From Trichostrongylus colubriformis (taxonomy: Eukaryota; Nematoda; Chromadorea; Rhabditida; Trichostrongylidae), in contig OZ022261.1 of assembly GCA_963978905.1 (NCBI GenBank), forward strand, positions 124,001 through 188,000: a stretch of DNA of 64,000 bases, written 5' to 3'. Shown piece by piece: positions 12,610 through 22,700 of this stretch. The notes beneath the pieces were generated by a model, which had not been told where the DNA came from, searched no databases, and saw nothing but the letters and a program-made list of their open reading frames with translations. How positions within the stretch are numbered: position 1 is the first letter of the stretch; the number at the start of each line of letters is the position of its first letter. The translations under genes were made by a program, and so were the position numbers.

Positions 12610-12877
12610 CGTAGCCCATGGTGACCTGTCAGGTTCTATACCTGCGACAAGTGTGGGATCTTTGGCTACAAATACCCAGCTCGTCACGCTGAACTGCCGC
12701 TCATTGTCAAGTGAACTCCAACGGGCCGCACTGTCCAGACTACTACGCTATCTCCACGCGCCGTTTGCTGCACTTCAAGAAACACGCATCAGAGATTAGC
12801 TCGTCCTCAACATCGGGAATTACACCATCTATTCGGGCGATGCTGACGAAAGATGTGTAGGAGGGTGTGCAGTAGCT

Positions 12878-13360
12878 GTGAGGAACGACTATAAGAACCT
12901 GGTAAAGGAACTTGGCTCAACGTCGCCTAGAAGTGCGCTCATGCGCCTACCGAAGCCGCAGAGGATTATAAGAAGGACGCATTCTATGATGAACAACACG
13001 TTAATGTCTAAGATACCTAGCCAGCACGCTGCTGTTGTCGGAATCGATGCGAACGCGAAGATGGGTCTCGATCAAAAATCCGATGCCCTCGGGAAGTGGT
13101 ATTATCCAGCGGAACGTACATCGAACAACGGGCATCGACTGATCGACTTCTGCGAACAGAGGAACCTCATCATCGCGTCGACGTTCAAGAGAAACCAATG
13201 CCGTAATCAGCTTACGTGGCAGGGATTCACATCCTTGACGCCAGAAGAACAGCGAAGACGGAAATTGGGTGTTCTGAAACTGCAGCTTGATTACGTACTT
13301 GTCCATTTGTCGTATATACTCGAGGTCTCGAGCGGAGGTCTCGAGCTAAGTGGGATGTAG
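12878..13360 (+). pseudogene. RTE copy A endonuclease fragment
   Basis: A 160-codon open stretch holding the apurinic-like endonuclease centre: GIDANAKMG near residue 55 and QLDYVLV near residue 136. Compared with the usual RTE endonuclease it lacks the segment around the second conserved block (a deletion about residues 28-33 joins KPQRIIRRTH directly to the MSKIPSQ block). The frame is lost after residue 160 and the final SDH motif continues in another frame. Fragment of the retroelement described at 12610-15646. Confidence 0.85.
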
Positions 13361-13841
13361 CATTTTATTCCGACCACTGCCCAGTTCTCCTAAGCTTCAA
13401 GGCTCCCCTTCAGAAGAGAAAGCGTGGAGTTCCACCTCAGCCGAGGTTAGACATAGCAGGCCTAAAAGACGAAAAATGCAGGAAGAAGTTTCGCCACCGT
13501 GTTTCCGTCCATATCGGTGTACGCACTAGGAAGAAGCTTGGCGACGCAGACTCTTTCATTAGGTGCATCCAGGATGCTGCAAAGGAAACACTCCCGGTTC
13601 TTCAGCCAAGAAGGAAGTGTGCTTACGCATCCGCGGAGAGAAGATCCATTTACACTCCGTATGTGTTGCTCGCTCTGCTGGAGATCTGAAGCAGGAAATG
13701 CGTCTAAGAAGAAGACTGCGCCGCCAGCTGCAACGCGATCGTGAGAGTGATTGGATGTCAAGAGCGGAAGATTTCGAAAAGGCGTGGGAGGACAGGGACC
13801 CGAGGAAGGCCTACATATTACTCCGACAGTAAAGTGGCAAG

Positions 13842-15092
13842 ATGAAGAGATGTTCCCCTGTCCTCAGCACTGCCGATGGAGTCGCTGTCGGTGAGGCAAC
13901 ACTTCCAATTTGGAGAGACCATTTCAATTCGTTGCTGAATCGACAAGCGCCATCGCTCCCTGAACATCACGTCCAGAGGCCAGCATATGCGGTCAGCGTT
14001 GAACCACCCGATAAACTGGAAGTTCTTGCTTGTGTCCGGAAAATGAAAAATGGAAAATGCGGCGGAGACGATGGAATTACCGCGGAAATGCTGAAATCAC
14101 TTTCCCCATGCGGATTTCGTCAAATGACGAAAATTACCCGTTCTATATGCATTGAAGTGAGGATACCTGACTCGTCAAGGCACGCGATCATTATACCACT
14201 CCACAAGAAGCTGTCTGTCACGAGTCGTAAGAACTATCCAGGAATCACAATGCGGCGCCTCACGTACAAGGTCCTGGAGCGAATCATCTTGGATAGGCTC
14301 ATCAAACATCGAGAATAAACCACCCGTGACTAGCAAGCCGGCTTTCGCCCTGGCCGATCCACAATCGACCAGGTATTTATTGTCAGGAGAGTGATCGAAG
14401 TGTGACAGCGGCACTCAATGCAGCTAGCCTTCTTGGACTTCGAGGCTGCTTTCGACTCTCCACACCGAGGCCGTCTATTCAACGCACTATGAGCCGATGG
14501 AGTTCCTGGAAAATTTGTTCGCCTAGTTGACGACATGAATCGACAAACAAGGGCAGCAGTTCGCACACCTTCCGGATGTACGGCAACGTTCGAGGTTAAA
14601 ACTGGAATGAGACAAGGAGCAGCAGCAGGACCGTTTCTCTTCAACTTCGCCGTTGACGATATCATGCGAAGAGTGACGGAGCGACATGCTGCAGATGTCG
14701 TCCTCTCGCCATCAGCACGTTCCTTGCTCGATCCCGAGTACGCCGTCGTTATTGCGGAGAGCACTGCGAAGTTGCAGCGTGTCGTCAACCTTGTGTCAAA
14801 ACTAGCTGCAGCCTATGGATTACGCCTTCGCCCTGACAAATGTAAACAAGTGTGGATTCAAGTGAAACCTACAGCGGGAGTCAAGGTGGATGGACAACCA
14901 ATAGAACTTTTAGAGGAGCTCTGCTATTTGGGCTGTATGCTGAAGAACAACGGCAGCTGTGAAAGGGATATTCAGCATCGCTGCGTTAAAGCCGTATCGG
15001 CGTTCAACTCCCTATACAGGTGCCTGTGGTCGACTCCTATGCCAATGAAGTCAAGCTGCGCGTGTACCTGTCCGCCATTCGACCAATTATGA
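13842..15092 (+). pseudogene. RTE copy A reverse transcriptase, broken into two frames
   Basis: The first part (13842-14318) carries RT fingers motifs up to the NYxGI block and stops at HRE*. A short gap holds QAGFRPGRSTID and FLDFEAAFDS with in-frame stops. The second part (14535-15092) carries RQGAAAGPFLFN and the thumb region with LVSKLAAAYGLRLRPDKCK. The palm box reads EYAVVIAES at 14736-14762, lacking the DD pair required for metal binding. Retroelement RT by motif order; certainly inactive. Confidence 0.88.
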
Positions 15093-15646
15093 TGTACGGA
15101 TCGGAGACATGGGCAGCGCCATCGACGGTAATGGAGAAACTCGACTGCACAGAGAGAAAACTCTTTAGACGAATGCTAGGCTACTTCTGGTCAAGGGTAT
15201 GCCACAACGAAGAACTTTACGCGGAAGTGGATACCGGAGGATGAGTCATGGAAAACAGCAACATCTTCTCCCTCCATCTGAAGTAGTCACGCAGAATCGT
15301 CTACGCTTCCTGGGTCACCTTTTGAGGAGACAGTGGGATCGCCTTGTCCAACTTTCTCTGAGGCTCCCGGATCCCAGCTGGAGGAGGCCGTCCGGCCGCA
15401 AGCGGAGATTCTGGACGGATGTGGTGAAGGAAGACCTGTGGATGCTTGGCGTTGACCGGCAGTTTAAGTGAGACATTTTGTTTCGCAGATTATGGAACAG
15501 CGACGAGTGGGTGGATTCTATACGACCTATCGCTGAAGATCGTGATCGATGGGCTCAGCTCTGCTCATAGACAACACACCTCGGCGAAGATGCGGAATGA
15601 CCGCGTCAGGCAACTCGCCAGCCCATTAAGTAAGTAATATTAAGTA

Positions 15647-16130
15647 AATTGGGTGGCAACACGTTGAACAAAGGGGAAGTCGTGGACCGTTGCTGAGGAA
15701 ATGCCCTCATGCGACGCTTGCTGCGTACGTTTCGTGCGATGGGCAACTGTAACAGGTTAGTGTAGGTTATCTTGTTTAGGTTGCAGGATTTTTGTAGAAG
15801 AAAGTTCAAAAACCACGACTTTATCCCCTGGCCGCTCACAATTTCCCGAATTTGGACCAAAGAGTGGGTTTGGCTGAAAATTTGCACAGAGGGGTTATTC
15901 GACCCTCTGCGCGCGAATATCAGAGATTTCTACGCAACAGCGCCCAATTCGTGTACTATGAGGTCTCTCCGACCTGGTATCCTTCCCTTGTGAGTAAGGT
16001 TAGAAGTCACAAATAAAGTGGCGGAATAAATGATGAGTGCGATAGGTACCAATACAAAGAAACGTTCAGAAGTGAAAGAAAAGGACTTTCAATGAAAAAC
16101 AAAATGAAAGAATTCTCAAAGTTCTCTCTT
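15647..16130. repeat. Spacer with short dispersed repeat
   Basis: About 15650-15730 (…CGTTGCTGAGGAAATGCC… to …GCTGCGTACG) recurs, diverged, at about 36945-37035. No coding feature was seen. Confidence 0.45.
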
Positions 16131-16209
16131 CTTGAAACCTCGGCATGCTGTTCAATTAATCGTGTGTTGCTTTGCCAAACGAGGGTATTAGGCGGATGAG
16201 TTTTATTTT

Positions 16210-16248
16210 GGCCTGACGTTTCGACCCTTTTGTCGTCTTCAGAGGCCT
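16210..16248 (-). ncRNA. Candidate hammerhead ribozyme of the Penelope-like element
   Basis: On the minus strand the order is GGCCT, CTGAAGA, CGAC-loop-GTCG, AAAC, GTC, AGGCC. CTGANGA and (G)AAA are the two conserved hammerhead core blocks, GAC…GTC closes stem II, GTC is the commonest cleavage triplet, and GGCCT pairs with AGGCC as stem I. Stem III is almost absent, as in the minimal ribozymes known from Penelope-like elements. Structure read by eye; no cleavage data. Confidence 0.6.
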
Positions 16249-16488
16249 AAAAAGTGGTTCGAAGTTTGCTGACCCTTGACTTACCCGATCAAGCGCCAAA
16301 AACCCCTAGTATTTCAGACTTGTCCACTCAATCCATGGAGAGTCGAATAGACGAAAGAAAGAAATTGAACTCACCCCGTGATCCACCGCGAGTGGTAGAA
16401 CGTCGCTACCGACTCGTGTTAGTATAATGCGCGACTGAGAATCACTATACAGCGGTGTTGACAAATGACGGTGCTGTCAGTCGTGACA

Positions 16489-17088
16489 TCATTCTAACCC
16501 ACAGAGCGGTACAAACGGCAAGAATTCACTTGTGATTGAAGGACACTCATTTCTGCCGTTCATTAGTGGATTCCTTACGGATATCCAAAACGCTTCTAAT
16601 GCATTCCTAGATGAAATCTCGGTCTCATGTGACAGAATTTTGCACTTCACGTCAAAGTCATTCTCGCTGTGCTGTTCACGTCTGTGCCTTCCAAGTGGAG
16701 TTGTTATTGATCCCCTTCTCTTACTGGCCAGATGTTCATTTATACGCGTTATCAAAACGCGGCCGGTCTCCCCAATATACTTGCCATTGCATGCCCTACA
16801 TTCAATCTCATAAATCACACCGGATTTTGTACAGTCTCCTATCTTGCCGTAGGGGCGAATCACGCAACTCTCTGAAACACATTCGCAATCGTGGAGCCTG
16901 TTCCGTACCAGCTGACGCTTAAATATTGCCGTTCGGAATATTGACAGGAACGACATCGTTTTGAAGCTGAGCACGAACTGGGCATCGACGTATTGCTGAG
17001 GAGAATGTGTCAGAGATAAAGGGCAGACAAAAAGGTGTGCGGTCTTGGAAGGGCGATCCTCGTCTTCTATGATCAGGAAATGTTCCAA
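16489..17088 (-). pseudogene. GIY-YIG endonuclease part of the Penelope-like element
   Basis: A 199-codon open stretch. Residues about 60-85 hold a Cys-rich linker (CECVSESCVIRP, IECRAC) and residues about 90-125 hold the GIY-YIG core (VIYEIEC…GKYIGETGR) with a following arginine (RINEH). The first residues are fused from the upstream RT frame by a frameshift, so the start codon is not meaningful. The stretch [15 protein letters not shown] to the linker recurs on the plus strand at 27147-27420. It acts, in the family, in target-site nicking for retrotransposition; this copy is likely dead. Confidence 0.88.
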
Positions 17089-17809
17089 CGTGGTACGATG
17101 GTTGAGTATAGCCGTTTTGAGCAGCTATACGAGAGGCCAGCGCGACTGACTCTCGTCTTTCGTCGTTGCCCGTGCACACTGCTGTGGCAGTCTTGAACAT
17201 GTTTTTAACAAAAGCTCCCTTTACAGCAATGGGGTGGGCCGCTTTCGCGTGGAGCAGGATATTCTTAGAACTTCCTTTTCGGTACCACTTGACGCTGATC
17301 ATGTCGTCGGACACCTTCACCTGGGTGTTCAGGTAAGGGAGCCAACCATTCGTTGGTGTCTCTCGAGTGAGCTTGATGTACTGAGATTGTTCGTTAAGAA
17401 TACGAAAGCATTCATCCATCTCAGACTGCGTTGATGTTATGATGAAACAGTCATCAATGTATCTGCAGTACATCAGTGGCATACGAGCCAGCACCGGTTC
17501 TTCGATTCTTCTCATGAAGCATATCGCAAGAACTGGTGCGAGCCGCTGACCCATAGCTAAACCTCTTATTTGCGAGTAGTGCGAATCTGACCATTTAAAT
17601 ATGTTACAACTAAGACACTCCTTGACGAGAGTCATGATGTGATCCCTCTGAAGTCCAAAGGTGTTGAAGTTACTATGATGCCTATCAAGCATTTCGGACA
17701 ATGCTTGTAGGGCCATGTCGTTTTGAACATTTGTATACAAAGAGGGACGCCGAATGACTCTACAGCGTAGCCAGGGCGAATTCGGGCGCTGTGTTGTGTA
17801 GGTGGTCAA
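16919..17809 (-). pseudogene. Penelope-like reverse transcriptase, C-terminal two thirds
   Basis: A 296-codon open stretch with RT palm and thumb: RRPSLYTNVQND (normally preceded by a DV/T block), GLAMGQRLAPVLA about residue 90, MYCRYIDDCFIITS about residue 113, and the GWLPYLNTQV and KWYRKGSSKN blocks downstream. The catalytic YIDD is intact. The upstream RT fingers continue in a different frame at 17760-18185. Penelope-type RT by motif style (YIDD, LAMG). Confidence 0.9.
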
Positions 17810-18160
17810 GGAATGATCTCGTATTGGTCAGGTGCGCAGGAACCATGGTCAGCAGTTGGTTCACGATGATGTTGAGAAACCATGAGATTCTGTCGGTTGG
17901 TCCACCTACGCAGCTAATAATTGGTCGCATTTTGAAGGTGTCCGCCGACATGGAAGTCACATTTTCAGGGGAGAGCTTGTGACTCTTAATCAGACTGTAG
18001 AACACAGTACATCTGGGACAATCTATCTTAAGCCTAGCAACCAGCTCTCTGTCCATCTCCGCAGATCTTCCTAGTGCTATACAAGTTCGGTTTAAGCGCT
18101 TGCATTGGGAGCGGAATTCCTCTGCACTAGAGCGACGGTACGTTGAGGAATCAAAATATG
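17760..18160 (-). pseudogene. Penelope-like RT, N-terminal fingers fragment
   Basis: Minus-strand frame with CTVFYSLIKSHKLSPE, then MRPIISCVGGPTDRISWFL and a DHLHNT segment. This order corresponds to the region just before the LYTNV block of Penelope-like RTs, so it is the same protein as 16919-17809, shifted by one frame. The upstream boundary runs into the repeat at 18168. Confidence 0.85.
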
Positions 18161-18167
18161 ATATAAA

Positions 18168-18432
18168 ATGCAAGAAAATCCGCACCGACGGGGAGCAAAC
18201 CCACGACCCCAGGCCTGCGGATCTGGAACACTACCAGTATGCCACAGTGGCCCATGCTGGCTTTGCAACAGCCGTACTGATGGCAAGGCTCGCCAATCAG
18301 ATGTCACAGGCAAACTTCGACCGCTCGTAACTCGCAACAGAATGCCATTTTGCAATTTTTGTTTTCACAGTTATAATCAGCATTCGGAGCTCTATCGATC
18401 TATCCGGGTCTCATTTCAAAGTTTCATGTGAA
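18168..18432 (-). repeat. Dispersed repeat with tRNA-like A and B boxes, copy 2
   Basis: Inverse-orientation copy of 11778-12042. On the minus strand it reads TGGCATACTGGTAGTG (A-box-like) and, after about 40 bases, GGGTTTGCTCCCC (B-box-like). Both copies share the non-tRNA flank including the CAAAATGGCATTCTG stretch. It abuts the 5' side of the minus-strand Penelope-like element, so one may have inserted into the other. Confidence 0.5.
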
Positions 18433-19635
18433 TTCAAAGCGCTTTTCTTGTTAGAGAACAGGAAAGCGTCGGACAGCGCCCACTGTGTTGATTGAAAAAT
18501 TGAGGGCGCTTCCTCACTCAATAACCTGCGCGAATGGTGATATACACTGCCTTAACAAACAAGTGAGAAACAAAAAATAATAGAGGAATAAAATAAGTAA
18601 TAAACAGTAGAAACGCTTCAAAAATAACAAAGCGGAACGAAAATCGCAGACCAATCCAATAACTGGCGAGAAATCATCTCCAAATACCGTGGACCGCTAT
18701 TGATAAAGCATCTACATTGGCTCAGACAATTACGAACTTTAATCTCTGTTCACTACGGTTCATAGTTAGTTTTACCGTACTCGCACCTTTGCCTGGAATG
18801 CTGTGGTGGAAGCAGGTCATGAAAATCAGATGACTGATACATAAGTTTATATGAAGCATCCAACAATACTTCACCGCAGTCCAAGATGACCGCCTGGAGC
18901 CCGTCGCAGCATACTTCAATTGTGACAGCGCAATTCCTAAAATCGCGTCGACCGCTTGCCTCCCACTCAAGAGCTGAACTAGGCAACGTTTCGTGATTCG
19001 CCACTTCTCTCACTATCGAATTATTTAGTGCCCCTGAGATTAATGCCAAAACAGACATAACCATTCTTTGAACATCAACTCATAAATTCTGCAGAAGAGA
19101 TTGCGGGAGCATTGTACAGTCACTGCTAGAAGAGCTACACAATTCTCAAGTGCAAGCACAGATCTGCTGAACTGTATTCTGCAAAAAAAAAGAAAACGTG
19201 ATGTTTCCCAAGGTGTGAACTATATATTGGCCAACCCAAAATGAAATGTTTGCGCTTTGGGCGTTTGTTGAAGCACGCCATTTCTGAAAAAAGTCATTCG
19301 TGGGCGTGGTCTGAACATTAGGAGGATGAACTCATATTCAGCCACAGTGAATGTGTGCCGGCGAAAATTAGTTCCGTTCCCTCTCAAACCCACGAGTGGC
19401 TTACCTGTCACCGCTCCCTAGAAGGCTCATAGTAGGTGAATGAATCAGTGCCACTCATTCCAGCTGTCGTTTGTGGTCAAAAGCTGATGGTCAAGCTACA
19501 TAACCGCGCCGAATTAGATATCGTGAAATAAATAGGAGTAGCTGTTTGGTGAATTCTAAGCGTTATTCTTCACAAGGCGAAGCATGTCTCGACTTTTCCT
19601 CACAGATTTTGAGTCACTACAATCTAAAATTCTAC
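18433..19635. other. Intron or 3' flank, no recognised exon
   Basis: Downstream of the last recognised RabGAP exon on the minus strand. The next coiled-coil exon should begin with a single base completing an AG-split codon, but none with coiled-coil character was found. A minus open stretch at 18753-19064 (103 codons, no family recognised) and the sequence about 19220-19245, which looks like a mariner end (TTGGGTTGGCCAATATATA on the minus strand), are noted. Confidence 0.4.
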
Positions 19636-19751
19636 CTGATCGTGTCATACGCTTGCTCTAATTTTCGATGTGCGTCTGAGTTGATATCACGAAGTTTGTT
19701 CAGTTCGTGAGCAATGTTGATTGAGTTCTCAGCTTCTTGTGCCAGATTGAC
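19636..19751 (-). CDS. EVI5: RabGAP exon: coiled coil, last exon found
   Basis: 116 nt. Reads [20 protein letters not shown]… to …LEQAYDTI plus two bases. Acceptor CCTAG before it, donor GTAGAA after it (phase 2). It follows exon 20191-20283 in phase; the family pattern is ADRL…QV…AQEAE…, matched exactly here. Heptad-type coiled coil. It lies only 37 bp from the palindrome at 19789-20097. Confidence 0.9.
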
Positions 19752-22700
19752 CTAGGAACACTCTTGAATGATTAGAGAGTTTCGAGACGTTTGAAAAACA
19801 GTTGCGACTCCAAAATATTTATTCAAAAGACTAAGAAGACCCCTCAAAACTCTCGAAAGTCTTGAAAATATTTTTTTGCAATATCTCGGCGTATAACGCC
19901 TTCTTCAGGCCCTGCCAGAGATGAATGGTGCAGAAAATCACTGGCAGGGCCTGAAGAAGAAAATCGTCTCTGGCAGGGCCTCAAGAAGGCGTTATACGCC
20001 GAAATATTGCAAAAATATTTTCAAGACTTTCGAGACTTTTGAGGGGTTTTTTGAGTCTTTTGAATAAATATTTTGGAGTCGCAACTGTTTTTCAAACATT
20101 CAGATAACCATGAGACTCCGGAACAGCACAATATTAAAGTTTCGAGACGTTTCTACACGAACATTTACCTTAACAGAAGCATACGCATACCTGGTCTTTG
20201 ACAAGACGATCAGCGAGAGCCGCCGACTCAGCTTCAAGGTAGTCAATTCGTTGCCGTAGCAAGCGATTTTCAGTTCGCAATCGCTGAAATGGTGTTTCTT
20301 TACCCATGCTTGGAACCACTTTCTCGCAGGAGATCCTGAGGGTCAAACCGCTCTGATTAATTAACACCAGTATGGCTCAAGAAAGGGGACTTCAGGATTT
20401 TTTATTGCCGTCTAAGAAGTACTTATTTGAAGCCTATCCGCTTCAATGCATTCACTTTACAATGAGAGTTTGGTGATTACCCCAAAGTCTGATAGATAAG
20501 TCCGCCCGCACGCGGTGTCGCGCGCGGCAGCGGCGAACGCAGGCGCAGTCTTCAAAAAACACGGGATCGCGGTACACCCTTCATTCCAAAGAACGACAGA
20601 ATTGTAGAAACTGTTTATTCAGCTTCATTTCTAATATCTTATAATACCTTGTATCAAAAACTTAGTTTAGACCGTGTAACAATGATCATTCATCTTAAAT
20701 TTTTAATTCTTAATTTTGCGACGCAACCTCAATTTCATCGTCACAAACAACTAACTTAAAAGCTCTTACTCATCTCATCTAACAGTGACTCTTGGTTCAG
20801 ATCTTCAAGAAGCTGTTGACAATCGTCTCCTCAGAAATTGAATAGAAACTGTCGCAAACTGAAGCAGCTACTTATCCGTTGCGCATCCTTTTCCTGGTGC
20901 CGGTATATCTGGCTTTCGTTGGGTCATAACAGGAATAAGGAAAAGTGTTTGCTCAACCGCTATTTCATCGCCAAAACCATCGTTGCATTGAAACCCCCGT
21001 TGAACAACGATTTCCCTCTCATTCGTTCACTTTCCTCTGCCAACTGTGAAATTTCCGTGTTCCCCTTTCGTACGACCCTTACTTTACTTGCTACTCGTTT
21101 CTATATTAACAAATACAATATATAATACATTATAAACTCGTTATTAATACAATCCATTAATCATACCTTCTTCGATTTCCTTCATCTCTGGCTGGCTCTT
21201 TGATGACTGCGGTCGCCTGTGCCGCGTGCGACACCGCGTGCGGGCGGACTTATCTATCAGACTTTAGGGTACATTCGTTCTAAGGCTAGAGAAAAACTAC
21301 ACAAAAGTAAAACAGATCAGGAGAACGGAGCGATGTCTTGGAGCAGGGGAGAGGCCGCTGGTACTTTTAGGCGCAATCCCGCTATTGATAGGTGTGGGCA
21401 CGGGCCAAAGGCTCGTACCAATCGATACGCACTCTTTCGTGTCGTCAGACTATTGGTGTCCCTTCATACAAACTCAAGGAGGCCTGCGTGTTTCCTCGGT
21501 GAATTCTTCCTACTCACCCTATCTCACAACCTCTTCCGTAAAACGGAAATATGACACGGCAAAAGATGGAATAAAGACGTTCATATAGGCGACACCGAAT
21601 TCCCATTTCCAGTTTTCAGGCTTGGATGAAGGAAGACTAATGATCCGACGACACGCAAGAGTGCCAGTATCAGCACAGCCCTTGCGCAGCGCCCACATCT
21701 ATAAGTGACAGGACTGCATCAAAGGTACCAGTGGCTCCTACGCCTATTCCAAGGCATCGTTCCGACCTCCTGATCTGTTGAACATTTGCAGTAGTTTCTG
21801 AGAGCGATCAGCATCACAAATTCCTTCCAATGCGAAGAGAAATACATACGTCGATGAAACAGGAAGGCCTCTTTGTTTTCAAATAAGGGCCACGTAGACG
21901 GCCCGGGAAGGTCTAAAATTCGTCTTTCTCTAAGCCAAGCCGGCACTAAATAATCCAGAGCTCGTGCTAACCCTCCAGAAGTGGTACCGAGAACTTCCCG
22001 GTTCCGAAGATTTTCTTGTCTGAAACACCGTTCTACGAGATCGCGGTAACAGTTGACCCAATTACTGAGCGTTCCTAAAAAGCATTCTCGACTTAGGACA
22101 CCCCTTTCTTTAGGTGCCTTTGAAGCCCCGTGCACTTCTCTTACACTCTTAGGGTGAACTATGTTGACTTTTAAACGAGCTGTTATTGGCTGGCTCAAGG
22201 TGCACTTACCGCTCATATTCTGAGTAAGGCGCGTAGTAGGTCGTTTACAGGAGGTAAATGCGTGAAGGGGGTCTACCCATCAGTAGCCGTGAAGTGCTCT
22301 TCTGAGCGGCCCGAATTGGAGGTGCTCACATAACCTGGCAGAGGAGTCTCGTCAGTCCTGCCCTCTGGAGACTTCCATGTTCACCTAACGAACGCGCAGA
22401 TTGAGGTGTCCGCTACGGGCCGCGTTCACCGACTCACCTGCGCCGAAATTCAATCGAGAAACGATATGAGGCTACTCGAGGACTGGGAGTACAGTCATAC
22501 TCCTGCCGCCCGAACAGCGGGGCGCTGGCAAATGAGGTAACCGATGGCAACTCCTGCTCCCCGACTGAGAGTATCCTTGTGATTAGAATCCCCACTAGAC
22601 AACGTCGACCATATGGCACGAGGGACTACAACTGGTTGGGGGTCTACTACGTGCAGCCGACTGAAGGGAGTCGATCTAGTTGACCCGGGTGTGTGCCCTT

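Larger units (their letters stand above)
12610..15646 (+). mobile_element. RTE-type non-LTR retrotransposon (copy A), decayed
   Basis: Endonuclease part about 12640-13480: LNCRSLSS start, LQETR, then GIDANAKMG (catalytic D-x-N), LDYVLV, and YSDHCPVLL in another frame at about 13368-13395. Linker about 13400-13830. Reverse transcriptase about 13840-15100: MKNGKCGGDDGITAEML, IIPLHKKLS, QAGFRPGRSTID, LAFLDFEAAFDSPHRGR, RQGAAAGPFLFN, LRLRPDKCKQ. C-terminal part about 15060-15600: IRPIMMYGSETW, RLRFLGHLLRR, GRKRRFW. It ends in a TAAG-type short repeat tail (15629-15646), usual for RTE elements. Several stops and frameshifts break it, and the active-site box at 14736-14759 reads EYAVVIAES where YADDVV is expected, so the two catalytic aspartates are gone. 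Non-functional copy. Confidence 0.92.
16150..18160 (-). mobile_element. Penelope-like retroelement (RT plus GIY-YIG endonuclease), minus strand
   Basis: Read on the minus strand, the order is reverse transcriptase then GIY-YIG endonuclease, the diagnostic layout of endonuclease-bearing Penelope-like elements. RT part: MRPIISCVGGPTDRIS, LYTNV, the GLAMGQRLAPVLA block, and the active site YCRYIDDCFII (17450-17461 encodes YIDD). Endonuclease part: [21 protein letters not shown], the GIY…YIG core, followed by a TRINEHL helix. At least two frameshifts separate the parts (near 17790 and 17000). The 3' end (16150-16260) contains a candidate hammerhead ribozyme. A second family member lies as two opposed fragments at 26640-27890, and a third, more diverged, at about 56780-57880. 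Confidence 0.92.

Noticed and set aside
16532..16922. Plus-strand frames of 93 and 103 codons
   Set aside because: They are the reverse of the minus-strand GIY-YIG endonuclease.
19220..19411. 63-codon minus frame near a mariner-like terminus
   Set aside because: No transposase motif is present and the opposite terminus could not be found.
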